A stretch of DNA of 64,000 bases. It comes from an uncultured Lachnospiraceae bacterium (GTDB lineage: Bacteria; Bacillota; Clostridia; Lachnospirales; Lachnospiraceae). Of this stretch, positions 56,801 through 64,000 are shown piece after piece. Below the pieces are notes generated by a model that saw only the letters and a program-made list of their open reading frames with translations, was not told the DNA's origin and made no database searches. The number at the start of each line of letters is the position of its first letter. The stretch's first letter is position 1. A program made the position numbers and the translations under genes. The stretch covers positions 24,704-88,703 of the forward strand of contig CAJTMC010000016.1 of the NCBI GenBank assembly GCA_910577115.1. The letters run 5' to 3'.

Positions 56801-58559
56801 GGGCTCACGTTTAACAGATTCAATGAGCATAGCGATGACTGACGGTATAATATCACTGAACGAAAAATCGGAGCTTGAAAGCATTCAGAACCAAATTTTG
56901 GAAATCACAGATAAACTGTCGTCTGTAAATACGGATGCTAACATGCATGCTTTGCGGGTTAAGTACAAGGGGGCGGCGTTAGACACCAATAGTTTTAATG
57001 CCATGTTGGAAGAAATGAAAACGGAGGCAGAATATGAACAAGAACAGCTTTTCAATGCTCTAAATCTTACCTCAAAACACGCATACGCACGTTTGCATGA
57101 TGCGGAGGAGGATTATAACAATGGTCTAATAACGGATAAAGAATACAGACAGATATATGATGACGTTCAGGATCAGTTGGATAAAGCCGACCAATCGTAT
57201 TATATACAGTTGGAAGGCGTGAAAACAAGGATAAGTGACTTTGGTCTTGAAGGCATTGCTGATGCATTCAGTTCTGAACTGGTCGGAATTTTGCCGGAAA
57301 TCGAAGGAACAACAAAAGAAAAACTGGAGCAGGCGATGGACAATGCGCTTCTTATCAAGCCTGATGTAAATACATGGACAGAGGCGGATGTTAAGGAGTG
57401 GTTTGGTTTGGACTCACTGGCAGCTTTGAATGGTGAGGCATTTGAAACTATATATTATGATTTGATGCAGACCGCACTTGCAGTTCCACAGGGTGCAAAA
57501 GAAAAGCTGCTTCAGGACTATAAACGTATGGTACCTACTGCGGAGGAGATTAAGGCGGCGATTGATTGGGATTCTATGACATTAAATGATTTAAACACAC
57601 TCATGGAATCAGTAACAGGACCTTTGGAAGGTCCGGCGTTCAGTGCTCCTTCCCAGGATGGGAAAAAGCTGCTGTCAGAGCTTTATGATGAAGAATATAT
57701 TGAACGTATTAAACAGTCACGTTCAGAGGCATTATCTAAAGCACTTGAGGAAAGTGCGAATAATGAAATACTGGATTCGTTTATTGCACAATATATGGCA
57801 GATGCGGGAGGCAGGTTTGACATGGAAAATATTATGCAGCGTTTCGGACCGATTTCTAATGGAAATTATGAACAGATTGTGATGGAGTGGCAGGAGACGG
57901 GGGCGGAATGTGGCGACGCATTGAACAGTGGCGTTTCGGAGAGCATTCTGTCGGGTTCGCAGATTTTTATGGAGAATATACAGACAGCACTTGATAATGC
58001 CACAGCAAGTCCGTTTATGATTAGTCCTGTAGTAAATATGATTCCTAAATATGGTATAAGCGGTACGGCATGGGAAATAGGTGGTCATGCGTCAGGCGGT
58101 TATGTAAGCGGCGGTCCGCAGCTTTCATGGCTTGCGGAGGAAGGTTACGGAGAGTTTGTCATCCCTACCAATCCCAGCAGGCGGTCAAGGGCATTAGACT
58201 TGTATGAACAAGCAGGCATTGCGCTTGGTGTGTCAGCTCATGCGGCGGGTGGTTATGTAGGTGGCTCAATTTTAAGTGATGCAGCATATAGCAGAACCGC
58301 AGAGCGCAACTATGAAAGAGATACGCAGATATATGAGCCTGTAGCATCAGAAAAAACGAGCAGCGTTGAGAGCGGTTCGATACAGGTCAGCGTAAACGTA
58401 GCGCCAGAGTTTGTCATACATGGTACTGAAGGGCAGAGCGAAGAGAATATTATGCAGATAATAAGAAGGCATATGAAAGAAATGGCGGATGAGCTTGGCG
58501 GAGAGATTGCTGGAAAACTTGAAGAGGTCTTTTCCAACATGCCGTTAAAGGAGGCATAG
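53865..58559 (+). CDS. Tail tape measure protein (XkdO / TP901-like)
   Basis: 1564 aa; sets tail length. The N-terminal coiled coil (NEETEKAKEYVSQFDKQSQK) is followed by the TP901 core domain (about 145-420): YKDFEAAMSQVQAISGASG, EMGATTKFTAQESAEAFNYM and AMAGWKTEDMLGG. A long Gly/Ala-rich hydrophobic stretch (about 690-785, GAGAGAAAGAAIGAVFGGVG) may form the membrane-penetrating part. Helical region and a C-terminal beta segment (HASGGYVSGGPQLSWLAEEG, EFVIPTNPSRR) follow. GTG 53865 sits about 9 bases after GGAGG; a GTG at 53856 is within that site. Confidence 0.93.
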   Translation: MAETLRIEIPIETVDETSAGIESVISGLNKMNKAFKNANEETEKAKEYVSQFDKQSQKTEKSLARWAKEKYEILLEAKDRIAPVLSTLRNGIRSFVGRTWSVTMRAIDFVTTPVRGIINLLKNPAFQVGAVLGVSIGLKDTIDTYKDFEAAMSQVQAISGASGSELAKLTDKAKEMGATTKFTAQESAEAFNYMAMAGWKTEDMLGGIEGILSLAAASGEDLATTSDIITDALTAFGKQASDAGHFSDVMAAASSNANTNVSMMGETFKYAGAMAGTLKYSIEDVALATGLMANAGIKGNMAGTALNSIFTRLSTNTNGAADALNRLGIAYFNTDGSARAFSDIMKELRDATANFTDEQKANLGNTIAGTYAQKGFLAILNATTDDYNKLSDAINNAEGAAANMSDIMMDNLQGSITLLQSAVDGVKISFGERLSPYVRGLAEWLTNQMPEVEQGLNEFMDWLDTRVDRIQRKFDAIVDTKEWQEADFFGKVKIAWDEFIAEPFFEWWNSVGKAKFAGFAQDIGIGIGTGLKAGIMTLLGIDLGETFDEGSSIGASFAKGFSEGFDFDAVSGALWQGFKNMLSSAGKLLPGGASADLSSVLSAVMLGKIATPFINMGKGAGSIGKWLFGANAATGISRISALMGSTGNAMVSGSGILGTLANVGYGLTGGGSSAGMYFGSMAGTMSGSTAALVGAGSVAGGIAGAAGLIHGAMDLYTGFTSDDAEKAKAYKKAGAVEVGGTLAGAGAGAAAGAAIGAVFGGVGAVPGALIGAGVGAVGSWIAGNKIKDDYEKNAERMLKEAQTAQKAFEATGLSIDEIKFKNKELMEAMHDSEVSAQQFALMLQEECAKVAKNAFGDISLSLAEIKKASADIVFAGMEEQLDRFSQAASNAETALAELQASSEVLRKENWKVGLNMELSELDKDGYKSAIEDFVNASQTYIEDNHYEVTTALKLLVGDDADTSGLDDYYEVLTRKAEYLGSRLTDSMSIAMTDGIISLNEKSELESIQNQILEITDKLSSVNTDANMHALRVKYKGAALDTNSFNAMLEEMKTEAEYEQEQLFNALNLTSKHAYARLHDAEEDYNNGLITDKEYRQIYDDVQDQLDKADQSYYIQLEGVKTRISDFGLEGIADAFSSELVGILPEIEGTTKEKLEQAMDNALLIKPDVNTWTEADVKEWFGLDSLAALNGEAFETIYYDLMQTALAVPQGAKEKLLQDYKRMVPTAEEIKAAIDWDSMTLNDLNTLMESVTGPLEGPAFSAPSQDGKKLLSELYDEEYIERIKQSRSEALSKALEESANNEILDSFIAQYMADAGGRFDMENIMQRFGPISNGNYEQIVMEWQETGAECGDALNSGVSESILSGSQIFMENIQTALDNATASPFMISPVVNMIPKYGISGTAWEIGGHASGGYVSGGPQLSWLAEEGYGEFVIPTNPSRRSRALDLYEQAGIALGVSAHAAGGYVGGSILSDAAYSRTAERNYERDTQIYEPVASEKTSSVESGSIQVSVNVAPEFVIHGTEGQSEENIMQIIRRHMKEMADELGGEIAGKLEEVFSNMPLKEA

Positions 58560-58567
58560 GCATAGGT

Positions 58568-59254
58568 ATGGATATTAGATTAATTCCTGCTGGAAATGGC
58601 TCAACGTTTACATTTCCGGCTCTTCCGGAAAAGATACAGGGCAAATATGGCGCTAAGTACCAAAGCGTGGATATAATATCTAAAGGAACGGTTAAGGTGC
58701 CAAGGGGAACGGATGTGGCAGAATTTACATGGGATGGGGTGTTTTTCGGGGAATCCAAGAAACATGAGGCGATTGTAAGGAAGAGCAGTTGGAGGCATCC
58801 GGATGAATGCACAAAAATATTATATGGTTTCATGATAAACGAAACAGTTTTGAATCTGATTGTGACAGGCACATGGATTAACATGGATGTCACAATTTCC
58901 TCATTCCAGCCGCGGGCAACAGGGGCATATGGGAATATTGAATATTCCATAGCATTTGTACAGAAAAAGCCACTACGGATTTATACGACCAGCGAGCTGA
59001 ATATAGCATTAATGCCAAGAAATGATTTTGAAACGGAAAGCGTTTCAGCTGGTGGGAGCAGCGTTTATACGGTTGTAAGCGGAGACACATTATGGGGGAT
59101 AGCAAAAAGTAAACTTGGCAGCGGAAGCAAATGGACGGCAATTTATGATGCCAATGCTGATACGATAGAGGCAGAGGCGAAAAAACATGGGAAGTCAGGT
59201 TCCGATCATGGCCACTGGATATGGCCAGGAGAAGTGCTTACAATACCGGGATAG
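58568..59254 (+). CDS. LysM-containing tail/baseplate protein (XkdP-like)
   Basis: 228 aa. The N-terminal beta domain (IRLIPAGNGSTFTFPALPEK, FTWDGVFFGE, PDECTKILYGFM) leads to a LysM at the C-terminus: YTVVSGDTLWGIAKSKLGSG ... WPGEVLTIPG, a peptidoglycan-binding module. Matches XkdP, placed between tape measure and hub in PBSX. The Gly/Ser linker (SVSAGGSS) separates the two domains. Confidence 0.92.
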   Translation: MDIRLIPAGNGSTFTFPALPEKIQGKYGAKYQSVDIISKGTVKVPRGTDVAEFTWDGVFFGESKKHEAIVRKSSWRHPDECTKILYGFMINETVLNLIVTGTWINMDVTISSFQPRATGAYGNIEYSIAFVQKKPLRIYTTSELNIALMPRNDFETESVSAGGSSVYTVVSGDTLWGIAKSKLGSGSKWTAIYDANADTIEAEAKKHGKSGSDHGHWIWPGEVLTIPG

Positions 59255-59263
59255 GAGGCGTTT

Positions 59264-60508
59264 GTGATTGACTTATCAAAAATCAGATATCGTGTCATTG
59301 TTATGAATGAAAACGGGAATCAGTATAATATTGGGGATTATGTCCACAATCTGGGATGGGAAGAAAATGAAAACGAGATTGCAATGCGATCCTCATTTAC
59401 GGCAAAAAATGACAAGACTTCAATGGGATACCTATCAGGCATCATAAAACCGGGATGCCTGATAGGTATTTTTGCGTCTGATGGAAGCTCTTTAGATGAA
59501 GAAGTCGCAAGAGGATATGTTGAAACATGGAATCCAGTGGAAAAGAACAGTTCAAACGGTTTCAAATGCACTTGTTATGATGAACTGTATAAGCTGCAAA
59601 AGAGTCAGGATAATAGGTATTATGCATCAGGAACAGGAACAAAATCTGCTTTGGAAAGTATTTTTGATGACTGGGGGATACCGCATGGAGATTATGAAGG
59701 ACCTAACGTATCTCATGGGAAAACGGTGTTCAACAATAAATATCTTTCGGATATAATGCTGGAAATGCTTGACGAAGCAGAAAAGAAAGGTGGAGGAAAG
59801 TGTATAATAAGAGCATCGAAAGGGTATGTCGACGTTATAAAAAGAGGATGCAATAAAACCGTATATGTGTTTAGTGTTGATAATACGCAGTCACTCAGCC
59901 AATCGGTTAGTACGGCGAACCTGATTACAAGGGTAAAAGTGGTCGGAAAATCGGATGATGACGGAATGAAAAGCGTTGACGCCACGCTCAATGGAAGTAC
60001 AGAATACGGAATACGGCAGAGGATTTATACAAGGGGATCGGATGAAACACTGGAAGACGCAAAAACAGCAGCACAGGAGATACTTAACGGAGAGGGAAAA
60101 ATTGAAAGGAAAATGACGGTGCAGAGTCCTGATGTTCCGTTTATCCGAAAAGGAGACCTTGTTTATATCATGAGCGGTTCTGTATCGGATTATTATTATG
60201 TGAAAAGCATTCAGCATAATGCGGATGTTTATAGTATGACGATGGAACTGGAAAAAGTAGAGCAGGAATCGGCAGAAAACGAAAAGACAGAAGAAAAAAA
60301 GGAGTATAATGTTGGCGATATCGTGAATTTTCATGGAGGTATACATTATGTAAGCAGTTATCCTGATTCGAAGGGCTATAATGCAAGTGCCGGAAAGGCG
60401 AAAATTACAAAAAAGAACGGTTCCGGAAAAGCGCATCCTTGGCATCTTATTCATGTGGATAGTGAAAGCAATGTATATGGTTGGGTGGATGATGGAACAT
60501 TTGACTGA
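59264..60508 (+). CDS. XkdQ-like tail hub protein with extra C-terminal SH3-like domain
   Basis: 414 aa. The first 330 residues match XkdQ (VHNLGWEENENEIAMRSSFT, ETWNPVEKNSSNGFKCTCYD, RKGDLVYIMSGSVSDYYYVK), a T4 gp27/gpD-like hub. After an acidic linker the last 70 residues (YNVGDIVNFHGGIHYVSSYP, HPWHLIHVDSESNVYGWVDD) are an SH3-like cell-wall module often fused to lytic enzymes and hubs. GTG start after TAGGAGGCG. Confidence 0.88.
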   Translation: MIDLSKIRYRVIVMNENGNQYNIGDYVHNLGWEENENEIAMRSSFTAKNDKTSMGYLSGIIKPGCLIGIFASDGSSLDEEVARGYVETWNPVEKNSSNGFKCTCYDELYKLQKSQDNRYYASGTGTKSALESIFDDWGIPHGDYEGPNVSHGKTVFNNKYLSDIMLEMLDEAEKKGGGKCIIRASKGYVDVIKRGCNKTVYVFSVDNTQSLSQSVSTANLITRVKVVGKSDDDGMKSVDATLNGSTEYGIRQRIYTRGSDETLEDAKTAAQEILNGEGKIERKMTVQSPDVPFIRKGDLVYIMSGSVSDYYYVKSIQHNADVYSMTMELEKVEQESAENEKTEEKKEYNVGDIVNFHGGIHYVSSYPDSKGYNASAGKAKITKKNGSGKAHPWHLIHVDSESNVYGWVDDGTFD

Positions 60509-60522
60509 GTGAGGTGGTATGA

Positions 60523-60876
60523 ATGGAAGGATTTGATGGACATCCCGGCATGGCTAAGCTCGCAGGCGTGTTGAGCCGGAGAATGAAAAAAGAAAATGAA
60601 TCTTCTCTGATGCTGGATTTTGGTGAGGTGCAGAAAAACGGAAGCCTTATAACAAATACATTCCCCATACCAATACCGAAAGGGGGTTATTCCGTATGCC
60701 GGCATGTGGGAGGTCTTGAATTTAAGGTGGATAACGGCAGTCATGGCGGACATGAATCAGGGAACGGGGAACATTCGCACATGATAGCACCTCCTGCAGT
60801 AAAAGCTGGGGACAGGGTGCTTGTAGCTTGGGTACAGAACGAAGCAGTGATTATTGATGTTATAGGAAAAATGTAG
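60523..60876 (+). CDS. DUF2577 baseplate protein (XkdR-like)
   Basis: 117 aa. MEGFDGHPGMAKLAGVLSRR, LDFGEVQKNGSLITNTFPIP, PAVKAGDRVLVAWVQNEAVI. An OB-fold-like spike/baseplate protein in PBSX order between XkdQ and XkdS. GAGGTGGTATGA precedes the ATG. Confidence 0.88.
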   Translation: MEGFDGHPGMAKLAGVLSRRMKKENESSLMLDFGEVQKNGSLITNTFPIPIPKGGYSVCRHVGGLEFKVDNGSHGGHESGNGEHSHMIAPPAVKAGDRVLVAWVQNEAVIIDVIGKM

Positions 60877-60887
60877 GAGGCGGTAGG

Positions 60888-61325
60888 ATGTCAGGAGCGC
60901 TTTTCCCGGTAGTCGAGGTACCGGAATTCATTTCTGAAAATGCAAAACGTGGTACGCACTATAAGAGAAGTGTCAGATGGGACTCGGCAGCGGGGGATTT
61001 TGTAAGAGACGGTGCAAATCGGATGGTAGAGTGTGATGGCAGGGAGGCATACGCAATATGGTGTTTCAAGATTGCGCAGACAGAGAGATACCGCTGCCTT
61101 GCATATCCGGATTCTATCGGCACCGAAATGGAACGTGCCTTGGATAATGACGATGAAAAGACGGTTGAGTCTATGGTGCAGAGGACAATCACAGATGCAA
61201 TTATGGTAAATCCCAGAACAGAGAATGTACGTGATTTTGAATTTACATGGGATGGTGATAATATGTATTGTAACTTTAAAGTAAAAGGGATTGACTGGGA
61301 TGAGATTATCACAGTCACAATTTAA
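60888..61325 (+). CDS. DUF2634 baseplate protein (XkdS-like, gp25 fold)
   Basis: 145 aa. YKRSVRWDSAAGDFVRDGAN, EAYAIWCFKIAQTERYRCLA, ERALDNDDEKTVESMVQRTI, VRDFEFTWDGDNMYCNFKVK. DUF2634 is the gp25-like wedge subunit of the baseplate. GTAGGAGGCGG precedes the ATG. Confidence 0.9.
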   Translation: MSGALFPVVEVPEFISENAKRGTHYKRSVRWDSAAGDFVRDGANRMVECDGREAYAIWCFKIAQTERYRCLAYPDSIGTEMERALDNDDEKTVESMVQRTITDAIMVNPRTENVRDFEFTWDGDNMYCNFKVKGIDWDEIITVTI

Positions 61326-61341
61326 ACAGGGAGATGATATC

Positions 61342-62460
61342 ATGCAGCCGGAATTTATACGACCGGATTTCATAGAGAACAATACAGCGGAAGAAATTCA
61401 TCAGAGAATGATGAACAATCTGCCTGCAGATATTGATAATATGCCAGGGGGGTTTCCTTATGATTTCACTATGCCTGCTGCGCTGGAAAAAGATGAGTTT
61501 ATTAATTATCATCTTGTGAGGTCATTGATGATTGCTTTTCCACAGTATGCATGGGATGAGTGGCTTGACCTGCATGGCAGGCAGGTGCATCTTGAAAGGC
61601 ATCCGCCTAACAGGGCATCAGGAAAAATAAAAGTGACAGGTATGACAGGAGCAGTAATAGCTGCCGGAACAGTGTTCTGTACACCGGCAACGGATACAGG
61701 ACCGTCCATTGAATTTCAAACCTTTGAAGAGACGGAGATTGGAGAAGATGGAATGGCTCTGATTCCGGTATCAGCGGTTGAAAGTGGTACCGCATCCAAT
61801 GTTGCGTCGGGAACGGTGGCGCTTATGGCAAAACCGGATAAGAATATTGTTTCAGTGACAAATCCTGAACCAATCAGAGGAGGCACTGAACGGGAAAACA
61901 ACGATGACTATTATGACAGAATTGCAGCAGAATACGCAAACAGTTTGACATTTTTAGGAAACGACAGCGATTATATCCGCTGGGCAAAAGAAGCAGGAGC
62001 AGGTGACTGTATTGTAATTCCGGCGGCAAAAGGACCGGGAACGGTAAGGCTGGTGCTTGTAGATGGGAACGGCCAGCCGGCAAATGAGGCGCTTGTTCAG
62101 GATGTATATAATTATATTGTATCTCCGGAAGACAGAAGACGGAGGCTGCTTCCTACAGCATGCGCGGAGCTGACATGTGTACCAGCTACAGCAGTAAAGA
62201 TAGATTTTACCGTTACCGGACTGCTTATTGACAGAACAGCTACAATTTCACAGGTAAAAGCAGATTTTGCAGAAGCGGTCAGGGCTGTTTATGAAGTGGC
62301 AAAGCAGGAAGGAGTACTGAGATATAACGATGTGAGACCAGTCATTTCAGATATTGCAGGCATTGAAGATTTTGATACCTTTCTTATGGCTGGAGGAATG
62401 AAAAACATAATTCTTGATGTTGAGGAGTATCCGGAAACCGGTACCCTTGACTTCAGCTAG
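61342..62460 (+). CDS. Baseplate J-like protein (XkdT-like)
   Basis: 372 aa. RMMNNLPADIDNMPGGFPYD, WDEWLDLHGRQVHLERHPPN, ASGKIKVTGMTGAVIAAGTV and GGTERENNDDYYDRIAAEYA are baseplate J family motifs; the wedge protein forms the hexagonal periphery. ATG 61342 after CAGGGAGATG. Confidence 0.93.
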   Translation: MQPEFIRPDFIENNTAEEIHQRMMNNLPADIDNMPGGFPYDFTMPAALEKDEFINYHLVRSLMIAFPQYAWDEWLDLHGRQVHLERHPPNRASGKIKVTGMTGAVIAAGTVFCTPATDTGPSIEFQTFEETEIGEDGMALIPVSAVESGTASNVASGTVALMAKPDKNIVSVTNPEPIRGGTERENNDDYYDRIAAEYANSLTFLGNDSDYIRWAKEAGAGDCIVIPAAKGPGTVRLVLVDGNGQPANEALVQDVYNYIVSPEDRRRRLLPTACAELTCVPATAVKIDFTVTGLLIDRTATISQVKADFAEAVRAVYEVAKQEGVLRYNDVRPVISDIAGIEDFDTFLMAGGMKNIILDVEEYPETGTLDFS

Positions 62461-62473
62461 ATGGAGGGTGCTT

Positions 62474-63313
62474 ATGGAAAAATTTGATTTAGAAAACTTT
62501 CCTGTAAGTGAAAGCGCTAAGAAAATGCTGGGGTACGTGTCAGACGGTTTTTATGACAAATCCTATGTCGGAAAGTGGCTGTTTCAAGTCATGGGGATTG
62601 AGTATGACATGGCAAAACAAGCTGTGGAGGAACTGCCAGCACAATTCTTTCCGGAAACTGCAACATGGGGTTTGATGTACCATGAAATAAAATGGGGACT
62701 TCCGGTACGTCTGCATTTATCTTATGAGGAAAGAAGGAAGCTGATTTATCAAAAAAGAGATTGCAGGGCACCCATGACACCATACAGAATGGAAGAATAT
62801 TTGGAAACGGCAACGGGATTCGAGGTACATATAGCTGATGCAAACGATCTTGGAGCATACGGCTTTTCTCCAACACATCCGAATGTCTTTAAAGCCTACT
62901 TTCTTGGAGAAGAAACGCTTGATTCAAAATTAGTAAGGGAAATGCTGAACCAGATAAAACAGTCGCACACCGTTTATATAATTAATGACCGGATCGAACT
63001 TTTTGTTGATAACAGAAATCTTGAGCAGGCTGTATTAAAGAATATTACGTTTAAAGTATGCGTGTTATTTTGGGATACAATTATATTCAACGGTGCTGTC
63101 TGCTTTGACGGAACTGTACTGATGAATGCCAAAAGGCGCTATGGTTTGGGTATTAGATTAAAAACATATGTAGGCATAGATATGTCCCAGTTGGAAACGG
63201 TAGAAGCAGTGGTGGAAACTAAAAGCAAAGACTACTGTTTTTTTGATGGTTCTGTCTGTTTTGACGGCAGCAGAAAGTTTAATTCTATATACAGAAAGGA
63301 AACTATTGAATGA
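62474..63313 (+). CDS. DUF2313 baseplate wedge protein (XkdU-like)
   Basis: 279 aa. The N-terminal domain (KMLGYVSDGFYDKSYVGKWL, TWGLMYHEIKWGLPVRLHLS, RKLIYQKRDCRAPMTPYRME) is XkdU/gpI-like. The C-terminal half has two similar beta segments (IIFNGAVCFDGTVLMNAKRR and CFFDGSVCFDGSRKFNSIYR), a short internal repeat that probably starts the fibre attachment. GGAGGGTGCTT precedes ATG 62474. Confidence 0.88.
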   Translation: MEKFDLENFPVSESAKKMLGYVSDGFYDKSYVGKWLFQVMGIEYDMAKQAVEELPAQFFPETATWGLMYHEIKWGLPVRLHLSYEERRKLIYQKRDCRAPMTPYRMEEYLETATGFEVHIADANDLGAYGFSPTHPNVFKAYFLGEETLDSKLVREMLNQIKQSHTVYIINDRIELFVDNRNLEQAVLKNITFKVCVLFWDTIIFNGAVCFDGTVLMNAKRRYGLGIRLKTYVGIDMSQLETVEAVVETKSKDYCFFDGSVCFDGSRKFNSIYRKETIE

Positions 63314-63711
63314 GCACGGATACGGAAAAAAATAAAAACGTTGTTATAACAAAAACAGCACGCCAAAAGCTGGTTAAGGCCAGGGCTGGTGCTGTCCAGC
63401 TTCCTAAAATTGTTGGCATGGCGTTTGGAAACGGGGGCACGGATGCCGACGGAAATGTAATTGCTCCCTCTGATGCATGGAACGGGCTGTCGCATGAAAT
63501 TTACAGGAAAGCGATTGACGGGTACAGTTTTCCGGAAGATACGGTGTGCAGATATGAATGCACGCTTACGGAAAAGGAACTTGCAGGTGAGGAAATAAGC
63601 GAAGTTGGTTTATATGACGAGGAGGGAGATGTTGTCTGTATTAAAACTTTTTCGCGCAAAGGCAAAGATGATGATATTGAGCAGACATATATTCTTGATG
63701 ATATTTTTTAA
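63310..63711 (+). CDS. Tail-collar/fibre-adaptor protein, 133 aa
   Basis: VITKTARQKLVKARAGAVQL, PKIVGMAFGNGGTDADGNVI, SHEIYRKAIDGYSFPED and EISEVGLYDEEGDVVCIKTF are the N-terminal domain of phage tail-collar/fibre proteins. Overlaps XkdU by ATGA. Confidence 0.85.
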   Translation: MSTDTEKNKNVVITKTARQKLVKARAGAVQLPKIVGMAFGNGGTDADGNVIAPSDAWNGLSHEIYRKAIDGYSFPEDTVCRYECTLTEKELAGEEISEVGLYDEEGDVVCIKTFSRKGKDDDIEQTYILDDIF

Positions 63712-63739
63712 TGTTTATCAATAGGAAAGGATGGAGAAA

Positions 63740-64000
63740 ATGAAAGATTATACAAGTCCTGATCCAAAGTTTTCCAAGAAAATACCAATTCTTGAAGTAG
63801 GAGACACGAACCATGCAGATAATGTAAACGCTTTTGTTAAACCACTGTTTGAAAACACGCTTATCAACCATGCTCAGCTTGAGCAGGCGGCCAACGCAGA
63901 GCTCGTAGAGTATGCCTTTTATTCCGTATTTACAAAAATGCCGGAAAATGAAGAAAAAGCAATGACACTGGAGGAAATCAACACAGCTATAAGTACGGCA
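63740..64000 (+). CDS. Tail fibre protein, N-terminal part (runs off the window)
   Basis: At least 87 codons. MKDYTSPDPKFSKKIPILEV, GDTNHADNVNAFVKPLFENT, LINHAQLEQAANAELVEYAF: the NHADNVNA segment is common at the start of Firmicutes phage tail fibre proteins. GGAAAGGATGGAGAAA precedes the ATG. The receptor-binding part is not in the window. Confidence 0.75.
   Translation, partial: MKDYTSPDPKFSKKIPILEVGDTNHADNVNAFVKPLFENTLINHAQLEQAANAELVEYAFYSVFTKMPENEEKAMTLEEINTAISTA

Noticed and set aside
60888..64000. Diversity-generating retroelement near the tail fibre
   Set aside because: No reverse transcriptase or template repeat is visible in the window; the fibre gene's variable end is outside it.
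1..64000. tRNA or rRNA genes, including a tRNA attachment site
   Set aside because: No cloverleaf or rRNA-like sequence was found by eye on either strand; the integration site appears to be guaA instead.

Overview
The window looks like the chromosome of a gut-type member of the Clostridia (Lachnospiraceae-like) carrying the left part of a large temperate phage. The host call rests on a type III glutamine synthetase, clostridial-style Shine-Dalgarno sequences (AGGAGG, frequent GTG/TTG starts), moderate-to-low GC, and phage families (DUF5688, PcfJ/PcfK, DUF5131, DUF5026) that I associate with this group. No species can be named from the sequence alone.

Positions 1-7209 are host chromosome: the 3' part of glnN with its terminator, an orphan small gene, a cytosolic PAS/PAS hybrid histidine kinase with two receiver domains and its own promoter, a flavodoxin-fold FMN reductase, and guaA with a strong terminator. 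A prophage begins just after guaA. Its right end, lysis genes and right attachment site lie outside the window.

Positions 7210-12019 are the lysogeny region: a type I toxin/antisense unit, a leftward tyrosine integrase, a second small hydrophobic toxin with an antisense RNA plus a decayed copy, a gene whose leader derives from the same toxin module, a gene with a MuF-like cysteine motif, and a repressor/Cro-type switch controlled by four near-identical 15-bp operators.

Positions 12055-34133 are the early and replication genes: small regulators, a candidate single-strand annealing protein, DUF5688, a single-polypeptide SbcD-SbcC fusion, a replication initiator, two methyltransferase-fold proteins, PcfK and PcfJ, a DUF5131 radical-SAM-like protein, RecU, a phage-encoded DnaN sliding clamp, an HNH endonuclease, a possible PD-(D/E)XK nuclease, an ASCH-like protein and an ArpU-like late regulator. 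Two proteins carry clamp-binding-like peptides.

Positions 34134-38917 hold unusual cargo between terminators: a sodium:solute symporter (SSS) with a PP-loop (PAPS-reductase-like) enzyme, then ParB-like, PP-loop and ParB-like genes. Positions 39020-64000 are the packaging, head and contractile-tail genes in PBSX/Mu order (terminase, portal, MuF, XkdF, scaffold, capsid, connector genes, sheath, tube, frameshifted chaperone, tape measure, XkdP-XkdU, tail fibre). The MuF protein ends in a JAB-like toxin domain and is followed by a small candidate immunity gene, and the tail chaperone has a canonical A AAA AAC slippery site. The phage is therefore a myovirus-type prophage with several accessory systems.
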